Assembly: GCA_964483325.1 (NCBI GenBank)
Contig: CAZAAW010000003.1
Location: 1 to 64,000, forward strand
Direction of reading: 5' to 3'
DNA length: 64,000 nucleotides
Source of the DNA: CAZAAW01 sp964483325
Lineage (GTDB): Bacteria; Pseudomonadota; Alphaproteobacteria; Rhizobiales; Kaistiaceae
Position 1 is the stretch's first letter. Every line of letters begins with the position of its first letter. Both the position numbers and the translations under genes were made by a program. This document shows positions 12,214 to 21,608 of this stretch, piece after piece. The notes below the pieces were generated by a model, which did no database searches, was not told the DNA's origin, and worked only from the letters and a program-made list of their open reading frames with translations.

Positions 12214-13458
12214 TCAGCTCTTGTCGAGCCCGTATAGCGAATGCAAAGTCCGTACCGCAAGTTCGGTGAACGGCTCGTCGATCAGCACCGAGATCTTGAT
12301 CTCGGAGGTGGTGATGGCGCGGATGTTGATGCCGCGCGCCGCCAGGGCGGCGAATGCCTCGGCCGCAACGCCGGCATGGCTGCGCATGCCGATGCCGATG
12401 ATCGAGACCTTGGCGACCTCGGTCGATCCCTGCATCAGCGCCTGGCCGATATCCGTGCCGCGCTCCTCCAGCACCCGGCGGGCGCGCTCGTAGTCGGAGG
12501 TCGGCACGGTGAAGGTGATGTCGGTTGTGGTGCCGTCCTCGGAGATGTTCTGGACGATCATGTCGACATTGATGTTGGCAGTCGCCAGCGGGCCGAAAAC
12601 GGCGGCGGCAACGCCGGGTTTGTCGGAAACCCGTCGCAACGTGATCTGCGCCTCGTCTTTCGAATAGGCGATGCCCGTTACGACCTGCTTCTCCACGATC
12701 TCGTCCTCGTCGCAAATCAGGGTGCCGACCGGCCTGTCGCCGGGGGTGCTCATTGGATCGTCGAAGCTGGAGCGCACGAAGGTGCGCACGCCATGGACCA
12801 TCGCCAGTTCGACGGAACGGACCTGCAGGACCTTGGCGCCGAGCGACGCCATCTCCAGCATTTCCTCGAAGGAGACCTTCTCCAGCCGCTGTGCCTTGGG
12901 CACGATGCGGGGATCGGTCGTGTAGACGCCGTCGACATCGGTATAGATGTCGCAGCGGTCGGCGCCGATCGCTGCGGCGATGGCGACAGCACTCGTGTCG
13001 GAGCCGCCGCGGCCAAGGGTCGCAATGCGGTTGTCGGGGGCGATGCCCTGGAAGCCGGCGACCACGGCGACCTGCCCTTCCTGCAGACGCTGGCCGATGA
13101 GGGTCCCGTCGATCGATTCGATCCGCGCCGCGCCATGGGCACCGTCGGTACGGATCGGAATCTGCCAGCCCTGCCATGAGCGGGCATTGACGCCGATCTC
13201 CTGCAGCGCGATGGCGAGGAGCCCCGACGTCACCTGCTCGCCCGACGCCACCACCGCGTCATATTCGCGGGCGTCATGGAACCGCGCCGCCTCGCGCGTC
13301 CAAGCCACGAGTTCGTTGGTTTTGCCGGCCATCGCCGAGACGACGACCGCCACCTGGTGGCCGGCATCGACCTCGCGTTTCACATGCTGCGCGACATTGC
13401 GGATGCGGGGGATGTCGGCGACCGAAGTTCCGCCGAATTTCATCACCAGCCGGGCCAT
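12214..13458 (-). CDS. lysC: Aspartate kinase
   Basis: Catalyses ATP-dependent phosphorylation of aspartate, the first step to Lys, Thr and Met. The 414-residue protein starts with KFGGTSV (residues 7-13) and has GRGGSDTSA in the amino-acid-kinase domain. Two C-terminal ACT domains follow (about 265-335 and 345-410), the usual site of Lys/Thr feedback inhibition. It is monofunctional, with no homoserine dehydrogenase fusion. It lies upstream of ptsP on the same strand and diverges from ppa across 218 bp in which no clear promoter was found. Confidence 0.96.
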   Translation of the reverse strand: MARLVMKFGGTSVADIPRIRNVAQHVKREVDAGHQVAVVVSAMAGKTNELVAWTREAARFHDAREYDAVVASGEQVTSGLLAIALQEIGVNARSWQGWQIPIRTDGAHGAARIESIDGTLIGQRLQEGQVAVVAGFQGIAPDNRIATLGRGGSDTSAVAIAAAIGADRCDIYTDVDGVYTTDPRIVPKAQRLEKVSFEEMLEMASLGAKVLQVRSVELAMVHGVRTFVRSSFDDPMSTPGDRPVGTLICDEDEIVEKQVVTGIAYSKDEAQITLRRVSDKPGVAAAVFGPLATANINVDMIVQNISEDGTTTDITFTVPTSDYERARRVLEERGTDIGQALMQGSTEVAKVSIIGIGMRSHAGVAAEAFAALAARGINIRAITTSEIKISVLIDEPFTELAVRTLHSLYGLDKS

Positions 13459-13676
13459 CTAAGGGTCTCTGTCCGGAAAAGCGTGCGCATCTGGCACTGG
13501 GAGGAGCCGCGGCGGCTGATAACCGCCGGCTGAACGGCGGCGTCATAGCCGCTTCGGCTGGAGGCGGCAACTCGCCCGGCCCGGGGCCAGAGCCGGTTGC
13601 GGCAAAAGGAAACGTGTCGCCGGGCGATCCGGGCGTCCTATGGGTGTGCTCCCTTTCAATTGGAGCTCTTCCACGC

Positions 13677-14216
13677 ATGCGCCTCGACGCCATCCCGATC
13701 GGCCGGAACCCACCCCATGACGTGCACGTCGTCATCGAGGTGCCCATCGGCGGCGAGCCGATCAAATACGAGATGGAGAAGGCCTCCGGAGCGCTTTTCG
13801 TCGACCGCTTCCTCTACACGGCCATGCGCTATCCGGGGAACTACGGCTTCGTCCCGCATACCCTCGCCGGCGACGGCGATCCCTGCGACGTCCTGGTAGC
13901 CAATACCCGCGCCATCGTGCCGGGCGCCGTCATCAGCGCCCGCCCGGTCGGCGTTCTGATCATGGAGGATGACGGCGGTCAGGACGAAAAGATCATCGCC
14001 GTCCCGTCGCATCATCTGACGGCCCGCTACGACCGGATCGAGACCTATACCGACCTGCCGCAGATCACGCTCGAGCAGATCGAGCACTTTTTCGCCCACT
14101 ACAAGGACCTGGAGCCCAACAAGTGGGTGAAGATCGTCCGCTGGGGCGATGCCGCTGAAGCACACCGGCTGCTGCGGGAAGGCATCGAGCGGGCGAAGAG
14201 CGGCAATCCGGGCTGA
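13677..14216 (+). CDS. ppa: Inorganic pyrophosphatase (family I)
   Basis: Hydrolyses pyrophosphate to phosphate in the cytoplasm and so drives biosynthetic reactions. It is 179 residues when started at the ATG at 13677, giving the conserved MRLDAIPIGRNPP start; the longer open frame adds an unrelated 21-residue leader. The metal-binding signature DGDPCD and the EIPKGS-equivalent KYEMEK region are present. A GGAG lies about 12 nt upstream. Length and motifs fit prokaryotic family I enzymes. Confidence 0.95.
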   Translation: MRLDAIPIGRNPPHDVHVVIEVPIGGEPIKYEMEKASGALFVDRFLYTAMRYPGNYGFVPHTLAGDGDPCDVLVANTRAIVPGAVISARPVGVLIMEDDGGQDEKIIAVPSHHLTARYDRIETYTDLPQITLEQIEHFFAHYKDLEPNKWVKIVRWGDAAEAHRLLREGIERAKSGNPG

Positions 14217-14283
14217 CGCCCCGGCGGCGTTGCCGGCGGCCCGGCCACGCCGCATACTTCTCGGCTCCCCGGCGGAGAAAAGC

Positions 14284-15042
14284 ATGGCCTTGGCCGAACC
14301 CGGCACCCCCTCCCCTGCCAGCACCGTCGACGCGGCCGAAATCGCGCGCTTTGCCGCCCTTGCCGAGGACTGGTGGCGGCCGGACGGCAGCATGCGCGCC
14401 CTGCACCGCATCAACCCGGTGCGGCTTGCCTTCATCAAGGAGGAAGTCTGCCGCCATTTCGGGCGGGACGTGGCGGCCCTCGACGCCTTTTCCGGCCTGC
14501 GCATGCTGGACATCGGCTGCGGCGGCGGCATCCTGTCGGAACCGCTGGCCCGGCTCGGAGCCGAGGTGGTCGGCGCCGATGCGGCGGCCGAGACCATTGC
14601 CGCGGCACGGCTGCATGCCGAACAGTCGGGACTGGCGATCGACTACCGCGCCACCACCGCCGAGGCGCTGGCCGCCGCCGGCGAGCGCTTCGACGTGGTT
14701 CTGGCGCTGGAAATCATCGAACACGTTCCCGACGCCGCCCATTTCGTGCGCCTGTGCGCCGGCATGGTGAAGGAGCGCGGCCTGATGATCTGTTCGACGC
14801 TGAACCGGACGATGCGCGCCTTCGCCCTTGCCATTGTCGGCGCCGAATACGTCCTCGGCTGGCTGCCGCGCGGCACGCATCAATGGTCGAAATTCGTCAC
14901 CCCGGCGGAGCTGGAGGCCGCCTTCCGCGCCGCCGGGCTGAAACCGGGCGAAGCCCGGGGCATGGTCTACGACCCGCTCGGCGACCGCTGGCGGCTCGCC
15001 GCCGATACGGCGGTCAATTACCTGATGGTGGCGCGCGCCTAG
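14284..15042 (+). CDS. ubiG: Ubiquinone biosynthesis O-methyltransferase UbiG
   Basis: SAM-dependent enzyme for both O-methylations in ubiquinone synthesis. The 252-residue protein has the W-W-x-P-x-G substrate region (DWWRPDGSMRALHRINPVR) and the SAM motif DIGCGGGILSEPLARLGAEVVGAD, both typical of UbiG. The ATG at 14284 has GGAG six bases upstream and is preferred over an earlier frame start inside ppa. It lies next to lysC/ppa as in many Rhizobiales. Its last four bases overlap the end of a small gene on the other strand. Confidence 0.95.
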   Translation: MALAEPGTPSPASTVDAAEIARFAALAEDWWRPDGSMRALHRINPVRLAFIKEEVCRHFGRDVAALDAFSGLRMLDIGCGGGILSEPLARLGAEVVGADAAAETIAAARLHAEQSGLAIDYRATTAEALAAAGERFDVVLALEIIEHVPDAAHFVRLCAGMVKERGLMICSTLNRTMRAFALAIVGAEYVLGWLPRGTHQWSKFVTPAELEAAFRAAGLKPGEARGMVYDPLGDRWRLAADTAVNYLMVARA

Positions 15043-15227
15043 TCATTCTGCGGCTCGGTAGGCGGCGAGCGGGAATCCGGCTGGTCCACCCGCTCGAATT
15101 CCCGGCAGACGGGGCACTGCTCCAGATCGCCGGTGCCTTCCACCCGCATGACGCCGCGCAGCTTGGCACCGTCGGAACATTCCCGCCGCGTGTGATAGAC
15201 GCTGTCACCCGGATAATGCCACGCCAT
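15039..15227 (-). CDS. Small Cys/His-rich protein, function unknown
   Basis: Predicted 62-residue protein with H12, C17, C38 and C41; the last two form CPVC. The spacing suggests a single zinc site, but this is inference. The ATG at 15227 has GGAAG seven bases upstream; a longer TTG start at 15260 has a poorly placed site. The ordered composition of residues 1-45 (WHYPGDSVYHTRREC, then GTGDLEQCPVC) argues for a real gene rather than a shadow. It converges with ubiG with a 4-bp overlap. I do not recognise the family. Confidence 0.6.
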   Translation of the reverse strand: MAWHYPGDSVYHTRRECSDGAKLRGVMRVEGTGDLEQCPVCREFERVDQPDSRSPPTEPQND

Positions 15228-15289
15228 GCCGATGCTTCCGCATTGCTGCGTTCTGATCAAAACCTCAACGTTATGAGGGAGTTAATGTT

Positions 15290-15307
15290 CCGCAGCGGAA
15301 GCTGCGG
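15290..15307. repeat. Short perfect hairpin between divergent genes
   Basis: CCGCAGC and GCTGCGG form a 7-bp perfect stem with a GGAA loop. There is no T-tract on either side. It lies between the divergent small Cys/His gene and the M20 gene, next to a near-palindrome at 15263-15278 with CCTCA/TGAGG arms. It may be an operator or a structured leader; no direct evidence. Confidence 0.35.
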
Positions 15308-15375
15308 CGCGGCCTTGGGTGACGCCGGCCGGCGAAATGAGGCTATAGTCGGCGCAACCGCCAGCCGAGATCGAG

Positions 15376-16542
15376 ATGCCTATCGTCAATCGCCTCGCCG
15401 ACTTCCAGGATGAGATGACCGCGCTGCGGCGCGATCTGCACCAGCATCCCGAGCTTCTCTACGACGTGCACCGCACGGCCGCGACCGTCGCCGACCGGCT
15501 GCGCGCCTATGGGGCGGACGAGATCGTCACCGGACTTGGCCGGACCGGTGTTGTCGGCGTCATCCACGGCCGGCAGCGCGGCAGCGGCAAGGTCATTGGC
15601 CTGCGCGCCGACATGGACGCGCTGCCTTTGGAAGAGGCGACGGGCGCGCCTTATGCCTCGCTGACGCCGGGCCAGATGCATGCCTGCGGCCATGACGGCC
15701 ATACAACGATGCTGCTGGGCGCGGCGCGCTATCTCAGCGAGACGCGCAATTTCGACGGCACGGCGATAGTGATCTTCCAGCCGGCGGAGGAAGGCGGGGC
15801 CGGCGGCAAGGCAATGGTCGACGACGGCCTCATGGACCGCTTCGGCATCCAGGAAGTCTACGGCATGCACAACATGCCCGGCCTGCCGGTCGGCCAATTC
15901 GCCATCCGGCCCGGCGCCATGATGGCCTCGACCGACGAGTTCCATATCGACATTGCCGGCGTCGGCGGCCATGCGGCGCGGCCGCACGCCACGGTCGATC
16001 CCATCGTCGTCGGCGCGGCGATCGTCCAGGCGCTGCAGACGATCGTGTCGCGGACCGTCGACCCGATCGACTCGGCGGTCGTCTCGGTAACGCGCTTCCA
16101 GGCCGGCACGGCCTCCAACATCATCGCCGAGCACGCAAGGCTCAGCGGCACGGTGCGGGCGCTGCGCCCGGAGGTGCGCGACCTGGTCGAGCAGCGGCTG
16201 CGCACCGTCAGCGAAAACACGGCCCTGGCACTGGGCGCCAGCGTGACGATCGACTACCGGCGCAACTATCCTGTGACGGTCAACCATCCCGGCCAGACGG
16301 ATTTTGCCGCCCGCGTCGCCGCGTCCGTCGTCGGTCCGGACCGGGTCGACACCAACACGCCGCCGCTGATGGGCGCCGAGGACTTCTCCTACATGCTCGA
16401 GGCCCGGCCTGGCGCCTTCATCTTCGTCGGCAATGGCGACACGGCCGGCCTGCACAGCCCGCATTACGACTTCAGCGACGAGGCGATCCCGGTCGGCAGT
16501 TCGTACTGGGTGCGGCTCGTCGAGGAGGCGCTGGCGGCGTGA
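15376..16542 (+). CDS. M20-family amidohydrolase (hippurate hydrolase-like)
   Basis: Zinc-dependent amidase of 388 residues. Motifs include RRDLHQHPEL near the N-terminus, the metal site GLRADMDALP, MHACGHDGHTTMLLG, FQPAEEGGAGG and the late GAEDFSYML, all typical of the M20D subfamily (hippuricase, IAA-amino-acid hydrolase, N-acyl amino-acid amidohydrolase). Central dimerisation insert at about 180-290. The precise substrate cannot be read from sequence. The ATG at 15376 is preceded by GAGATCG. It is 60 bp upstream of the ABC exporter and may be co-transcribed. Confidence 0.9.
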   Translation: MPIVNRLADFQDEMTALRRDLHQHPELLYDVHRTAATVADRLRAYGADEIVTGLGRTGVVGVIHGRQRGSGKVIGLRADMDALPLEEATGAPYASLTPGQMHACGHDGHTTMLLGAARYLSETRNFDGTAIVIFQPAEEGGAGGKAMVDDGLMDRFGIQEVYGMHNMPGLPVGQFAIRPGAMMASTDEFHIDIAGVGGHAARPHATVDPIVVGAAIVQALQTIVSRTVDPIDSAVVSVTRFQAGTASNIIAEHARLSGTVRALRPEVRDLVEQRLRTVSENTALALGASVTIDYRRNYPVTVNHPGQTDFAARVAASVVGPDRVDTNTPPLMGAEDFSYMLEARPGAFIFVGNGDTAGLHSPHYDFSDEAIPVGSSYWVRLVEEALAA

Positions 16543-16602
16543 GAATTGGGCGCCGCCGTCGCTTTGCCCTATAAGCCGCCGGTCGAACGACTGGGACAAG
16601 CC

Positions 16603-18396
16603 ATGGCAACCCGTTTTCTCCTGCGCGACGCCGGCAACGTGGCCCTCATCCGGCGGCTGTTCGCCGAGACGGCCCGGCGCTATGTGCGGCAATACGCGCT
16701 GGCTTTCGTCCTGATGGCGGTCGTCGCCGCCGGCACCGCCGGTGCGGCACTGATCACCCGCGACCTCGTCGACGGCATCTTCTTCGACCGCGACCGGACG
16801 ATGCTGCTCCTCATCCCGGCGGTGATCGTCCTCATTTTCGTCGTCCGCGGCTTCGCCGCCTATGGCGCCACGACAATTCTCAGCCGCATCGGCAACGGCA
16901 TCGTCGCCGGCCTGCAGCAGCGGCTCTACGACAAGATCCTGTCGCTCGACGTCGATTATTTCACGCGGACGCACTCCTCCGAGCTGATCAACCGCATGTC
17001 GCACAACACGCTGGCGGCGCGGGAAGTGCTGAATAAGATCGTCATCAGCTTCGGCAAGGACCTGCTGACGCTGATCGGCCTCATCGCGGTGATGATCGGA
17101 CAGGGCCCGCTGCTGGCCCTGCTGACGCTGGTGATCGGCCCGGTGGCGATCTTCGCCGTCGCCCGCCTCATCCGGCGCATCAAGCGCATCGCCGGCGAGG
17201 AATTCCACCTGCTCGGCCGCATCATCTCCTCCATGCAGGAGACGGCGCAGGGCATCCGCATCGTCAAGGCATTCAACCTCGAGCCCCTGATGCGGGCGCA
17301 GATGCAGAAATCCATCGACGACGTGCAGGAGCGGGCCAACAAGGCGGCGATCATCGGCGCCCGCACCGGGCCGATCATGGAGACGCTGGCCGGCGTCGCC
17401 ATCGCCGGCGTCACGCTCTATGCCGGCTATGCGGTGATCAATCTCGGCGCCGCGCCCGGCGCCTTCATGGCCTTCATCACCGCCATGCTGCTCGCCTACG
17501 AGCCGGCGACGCGCCTTGCCCGGCTCAACGTGCAGATCGCCGGACATCTCGTCGGCGTGCGCATTATGTACGACCTTCTCGACGCGCCGGTGCCGCCGGA
17601 AGAGACCGGCAAGCGGCCGATCACCGTCACCCGCGGCGAGATCGTCTTCGACGATGTCACCTTCCGCTACCGCGACGACGTCCCCCTCTTCGAAGGACTG
17701 AACTTCCGCGCCGGCGCCGGACAGACGACGGCGCTGGTGGGACCGTCCGGAGCCGGCAAGAGCACCGTCATTTCGCTGATCGAGCGCTTCTACAGCCCCT
17801 CGGCCGGGCGCGTCGTCATCGACGGGCAGGATATTGCCGACGTCGACGCCGCCTCGCTGCGCGACCATATCGCGCTGGTCAGCCAGGAAATCCGCCTGTT
17901 CAACGGCACCATCCGCGACAACATCCGGCTCGGCCGCCCCGATGCCAGCGACGCGGCGGTGGAGGAGGCGGCGCGCAATGCACTCGCCGACGATTTCATC
18001 CGCGCCCTGCCGCAGGGCTATGACACCCCGGTCGGCGAGCAGGGCGGCCAGCTTTCCGGCGGCCAGCGGCAGCGCCTCGCCATCGCCAGGGCGATGCTGC
18101 GCGATGCCCGCATCGTGCTGCTCGACGAGGCGACCTCGGCGCTCGATTCCGAATCGGAACACCAGATCCAGATCGCCTTCGACAGGCTGAAGCGCGGCCG
18201 CACGACGGTGGTCATCGCCCATCGCCTGTCGACGGTGCTCAATGCCGACAGCATCTGCGTCTTCGCCAATGGCGCCATCGTCGAGGAAGGGCGGCACGAG
18301 GCGCTGCTCGCCGCCGGGCGTCTCTATACGCGCCTCTATCGCCTGCAGTTCGATCTCGAAGCGCGCAAGCTCGCCGAGCAGGCAGCCGCCGAGTAA
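16603..18396 (+). CDS. ABC transporter, fused permease-ATPase (MsbA-like exporter)
   Basis: Half-transporter of 597 residues that should work as a homodimer in the inner membrane. The N-terminal part has six membrane helices (about 20-310). The nucleotide-binding domain has Walker A GPSGAGKST, Q-loop SQEIRLF, signature LSGGQRQR, Walker B VLLLDEATSALD and switch His in IAHRL. All catalytic residues are intact. The sequence resembles the MsbA/multidrug-exporter subfamily; lipid A precursor export is possible but not proven. The ATG at 16603 is preferred over a TTG 19 codons upstream. Confidence 0.9.
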   Translation: MATRFLLRDAGNVALIRRLFAETARRYVRQYALAFVLMAVVAAGTAGAALITRDLVDGIFFDRDRTMLLLIPAVIVLIFVVRGFAAYGATTILSRIGNGIVAGLQQRLYDKILSLDVDYFTRTHSSELINRMSHNTLAAREVLNKIVISFGKDLLTLIGLIAVMIGQGPLLALLTLVIGPVAIFAVARLIRRIKRIAGEEFHLLGRIISSMQETAQGIRIVKAFNLEPLMRAQMQKSIDDVQERANKAAIIGARTGPIMETLAGVAIAGVTLYAGYAVINLGAAPGAFMAFITAMLLAYEPATRLARLNVQIAGHLVGVRIMYDLLDAPVPPEETGKRPITVTRGEIVFDDVTFRYRDDVPLFEGLNFRAGAGQTTALVGPSGAGKSTVISLIERFYSPSAGRVVIDGQDIADVDAASLRDHIALVSQEIRLFNGTIRDNIRLGRPDASDAAVEEAARNALADDFIRALPQGYDTPVGEQGGQLSGGQRQRLAIARAMLRDARIVLLDEATSALDSESEHQIQIAFDRLKRGRTTVVIAHRLSTVLNADSICVFANGAIVEEGRHEALLAAGRLYTRLYRLQFDLEARKLAEQAAAE

Positions 18397-18453
18397 TCGC
18401 CGCTTGCCCGAGGATCGCCTCCCCCTGCCCCTTCCCAGCCTGTCGGCGCGGCC

Positions 18454-19982
18454 ATGACGCAATCCGGCGCGCCGCCGGCGCCGCGGGCGACGCGCCGGGA
18501 ATGGATCGGCCTCGCCGTCCTGGTGCTGCCCTGCGTCCTCTATTCGATGGACCTCACGGTCCTCAATCTGGCTGTGCCGCATCTCACCGAGGACCTGCGG
18601 TCCTCGGCGGCGCAGCTGCTGTGGATCGTCGACATCTACGGCTTCTCCTCGCCGGGTCGCTGATCAGCATGGGGACGCTCGGCGACCGGATCGGCCGGCG
18701 GCGCCTCCTGATGATCGGCGCCGGCGCCTTCGGCGTCGCCTCGGTCCTCGCCGCCTTCTCGCCGACCGCGACGCTGCTCATCGTGTCACGCGGCTTTCTC
18801 GGCCTCGCCGCCGCAACGCTGGCACCATCGACCCTGTCGCTGATCCGCAACATGTTCCTCGACGGGCGCGAGCGCAGCCTCGCCGTCGGCATCTGGGTCA
18901 GCGGCTTTTCGGCCGGTGCGGCGATCGGCCCGCTGATCGGCGGCTTCCTGCTCGATCATTTCTGGTGGGGATCGGTATTCCTGCTCGCGGTGCCGGTCAT
19001 GGCGCTGCTGCTGCTTCTGGCGCCGCGGCTCCTTCCGGAGTTCCGCGATCCCGATCCAGGACGGCTCGACGTCGCCAGCGCGGCCCTGTCGCTGGTGGCG
19101 GTGCTGGCGACAATCTACGCCGTCAAGCGGTTGGCGGAGGCGGGCTTCCAGGCCGGCCTGCTCGGCATCCTGGCGCTCGCCGCCGTCTGCGGCGCGCTCT
19201 TCGTGATGCGGCAGAGGCGGGTGGCGGACCCGCTGATCAATCTCGACCTTTTCGCCTCGCCGGCCTTCGGCGGCGCTCTGGCGATCAATGTGCTGACGCT
19301 GTTCAGCGCCTTCGGCCTGTTCCTCCTTGTCGCCCTGCAGCTTCAGCTGGTGCTCGGCATGACGCCGCTGCAGGCCGGCCTGTGGTCGCTGCCATCGGCC
19401 GCGGCGCTGATCGTCGGATCCCTGCTGGCGCCGGTGCTGGTGCGGCACCTGCCGCCGGCGACGATCATGGTCGGCGGCTTTGCCGTGGCGATCGCCGGAT
19501 GCCTCATGCTGACGCTGATCGCCCCCGGCGACGGGCCGGTCCTGCTGGTGGCGGGCGCAACGCTGCTGTCCCTGGGGACGGCCCCGATCGGTCCGCTGAC
19601 CACGGAGATGGTGCTTACCGTCGCCCCGCCGGCGCGGGCCGGCGCCGCATCGGCAGTGTCGGAAACGAGCTTCGAGCTCGGCGGCGCGCTCGGCATCGCC
19701 GTGCTGGGCAGCGTTGCCACCGCCGTTTACCGGATGACGATGGCGACCGGCCTGCCGCCCGGGCTCGGTCCGGCGGCGGCGACGGCAGCGCAGGGCACCC
19801 TCGGCGGCGCGGTTCTCGTTGCTCAAGAGCTCGTGCCGGAGGCAGGTGAAGCGCTGATGGCGACAGCGCGCAGCGCCTTCACCGGGGCGCTGGCGGTGAC
19901 CGCCTTTGTGGCCGGCGCCGTGCTCGTGGCGGCAGCCATTCTCGCCGTCACGCTGCTGCGGCGCCCGGCCCCGCCGGCCTGA
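18454..19982 (+). pseudogene. Frameshifted MFS multidrug exporter (SmvA/QacA-like)
   Basis: The first frame (18454-18663) encodes the start of a 14-helix DHA2-type exporter: TM1 with LYSMDLTVLNLAVPHL and then LLWIVDIYGF. After the codon at 18643-18645 the family pattern continues only in the +2 frame (LLAGSLISMGTLGDRIGRRRLL) and runs to 19982. A single missing base at about 18643-18650 explains this; restoring it would give about 509 residues, the normal length. The rest is clean, with motif A GTLGDRIGRRR and many membrane helices. Either the gene was inactivated recently, which fits the undamaged remainder, or it is a sequencing error. Convergent with the intact DHA2 exporter, one base apart. 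Confidence 0.8.
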
Positions 19983-19983
19983 G

Positions 19984-21543
19984 CTATTCCGCCGGCACGG
20001 CTGCCGGTGCAGCGGCCGTATCTTCGTCCATGGCGGCCTTGGCATGCACCGGCAGGCGCACATCCTTCAGCAGCCAGGCCAGCACGAAGCAGATGCCGAA
20101 CAGCACCGCGCCGCTATGCAGCACCAGGCTGAAGGCGTCGTGGAAGGCGTCGACCGTCGGGGCGACAAGGGCGGGCGGCAGGGCGTGCACCACATTGGGC
20201 GTCAGCTCGGCGAGCGGCGCCGGCAGACCGGCGACGACATCGGCCGGCAAGGCGTCCTGCTGACGCCACAGGGCGCTTTGCAGCAGCGCACCATTGGCGG
20301 TGAGGCCGAGCGACGCGCCGATCATCCGCGCCAGCGTCAGCGCGCCGGTGGCGGCGCCGACATCGCGGCGCGGTGCCGCGGCCTGCACCGCGACCATCAG
20401 GGTCTGCATCTGCAGGCCCATGCAGATCGAGAAGAAGAAGGTCAGAAGGCCGATCGCCCAATAGGGCGTCGCGGCGTCGATGAACGTATAGGCGATCATC
20501 ACCAGGACGCCGAGGCCCATGCCGAGTATCGGGAAGATCTTGTACCGGCCGGTGCGGCTGATGATCGTCCCGGCGGTGACGGAGGCGAGCAGCGATCCGA
20601 TCGCCGTCGGCATGAACAGGAGCCCGGCCTCGGCCGGCGGCAGGCCGGTGATCATCTGCATGAACAGCACGAAATAGTTCAGCATCCCGAGCGTCGTGAT
20701 GCCCATCAGGATCGACATCGCCAGCGTCAGCGCGATGGTGCTGTTGCGCAGCAGGGAAAGCGGCAGGATCGGCTCGGCGGCGCGCCGCTCCACCATCACG
20801 AAGGCGACAAGCGCCAGGACGGTGAGGAGCGGCAGGAGATAGGCGAGCGGCCCGCCGCTGGCGGAGAGCACGTTCTCGGCCCAGAAGACAAGCATGCTGA
20901 CCGCTGCCGCCAGCAGCAGCCCGCCGGCATAGTCGACCACCGGCGTGCGGCTGCTGGCATGCGCCGGCATGGCAAGGGCGACCACGGCGATCACCGCGAT
21001 GCCGATCGGCACATTGATGAGGAAGATGTATTCCCAGCCGAAGGCCTGGGCGATGAAGCCGCCGGCGACCGGCCCGACGAGGCTGGAGATGGTGAAGACA
21101 ACCGAGCTGTACCCCTGGTAGCGGGCGCGTTCGCGCGGCTCGAACAGGTCGGCGATGATGGCGAAGGCGGAGGTCATCAGCCCGCCGCCGCCCAGCGCCT
21201 GCAGGACGCGGGCAGCAATCAGGGTCGGCATCGACCAGGCGAGGCCGCAGGCCAGCGAACCGACGACGAAGAGGCCGATCGCCGTCATGAAGATGCGCTT
21301 GCGGCCGAAGAGATCGCCGAGCTTGCCATAGAAGGTCGTCACCGCCGCGGTGGTGAGCAGGTAGGCGGCGCCGACCCAGCCGAACAGCTGCAGATCGCCG
21401 AGATCGTCGGCGATCGTCGGCAGCGCCGTGGCGATGATGTTCATGTCGAGCACGGCCATGAACATGCCGGCGAGGACGGCGAGATAGATGACCAGCTTGC
21501 GCCGCGGCGAAAGCGGCGCGCCGGAAACGATTTCGGGCGACAT
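19984..21543 (-). CDS. DHA2-family MFS multidrug efflux transporter (EmrB-like)
   Basis: Proton-driven inner-membrane exporter of 519 residues with about 14 membrane helices. Early motif LDMNIIATALPTIADDLG and motif A GKLGDLFGRKR mark the drug:H+ antiporter-2 family. There is no EmrA-type membrane-fusion gene next to it, so it may act alone. The ATG at 21543 gives MSPEIVSG and has AGGA upstream; the longer frame would run through the promoter. It is divergent from a MarR regulator, and the shared region holds a sigma70 promoter overlapped by a perfect inverted repeat. The regulator most likely represses this gene and is relieved by a drug-like ligand (inference from arrangement). Confidence 0.9.
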   Translation of the reverse strand: MSPEIVSGAPLSPRRKLVIYLAVLAGMFMAVLDMNIIATALPTIADDLGDLQLFGWVGAAYLLTTAAVTTFYGKLGDLFGRKRIFMTAIGLFVVGSLACGLAWSMPTLIAARVLQALGGGGLMTSAFAIIADLFEPRERARYQGYSSVVFTISSLVGPVAGGFIAQAFGWEYIFLINVPIGIAVIAVVALAMPAHASSRTPVVDYAGGLLLAAAVSMLVFWAENVLSASGGPLAYLLPLLTVLALVAFVMVERRAAEPILPLSLLRNSTIALTLAMSILMGITTLGMLNYFVLFMQMITGLPPAEAGLLFMPTAIGSLLASVTAGTIISRTGRYKIFPILGMGLGVLVMIAYTFIDAATPYWAIGLLTFFFSICMGLQMQTLMVAVQAAAPRRDVGAATGALTLARMIGASLGLTANGALLQSALWRQQDALPADVVAGLPAPLAELTPNVVHALPPALVAPTVDAFHDAFSLVLHSGAVLFGICFVLAWLLKDVRLPVHAKAAMDEDTAAAPAAVPAE

Positions 21544-21565
21544 GGGACTACGTCCTGGAGAAGGC

Positions 21566-21585
21566 TTGGCAATTATATCTGCCAA
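21566..21585. promoter_or_regulatory. Operator 1 (inverted repeat over exporter -10)
   Basis: TTGGCA-N8-TGCCAA, with perfect 6-bp arms. The 8-bp centre contains the minus-strand TATAAT box of the exporter promoter. A protein bound here would occlude RNA polymerase. The size fits a MarR dimer site. Confidence 0.65.
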
Positions 21586-21602
21586 CCACACATATGTGTC
21601 AA
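21572..21602 (-). promoter_or_regulatory. Promoter of DHA2 exporter
   Basis: On minus, consensus TTGACA (21597-21602) and consensus TATAAT (21572-21577) are separated by a long 19-nt spacer. The spacer contains a 12-bp perfect palindrome at 21588-21599 (ACACATATGTGT). The long spacer and embedded palindrome suggest a tightly controlled promoter. Confidence 0.6.
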
Positions 21603-21608
21603 TATCAT

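Noticed and set aside
15343..18582. A 1079-codon open frame on the minus strand opposite the M20 amidohydrolase and ABC exporter
   Set aside because: It is a shadow in high-GC DNA. The plus-strand frames carry complete conserved motifs, while this one is rich in Arg/Asp/His low-complexity sequence with no domain.
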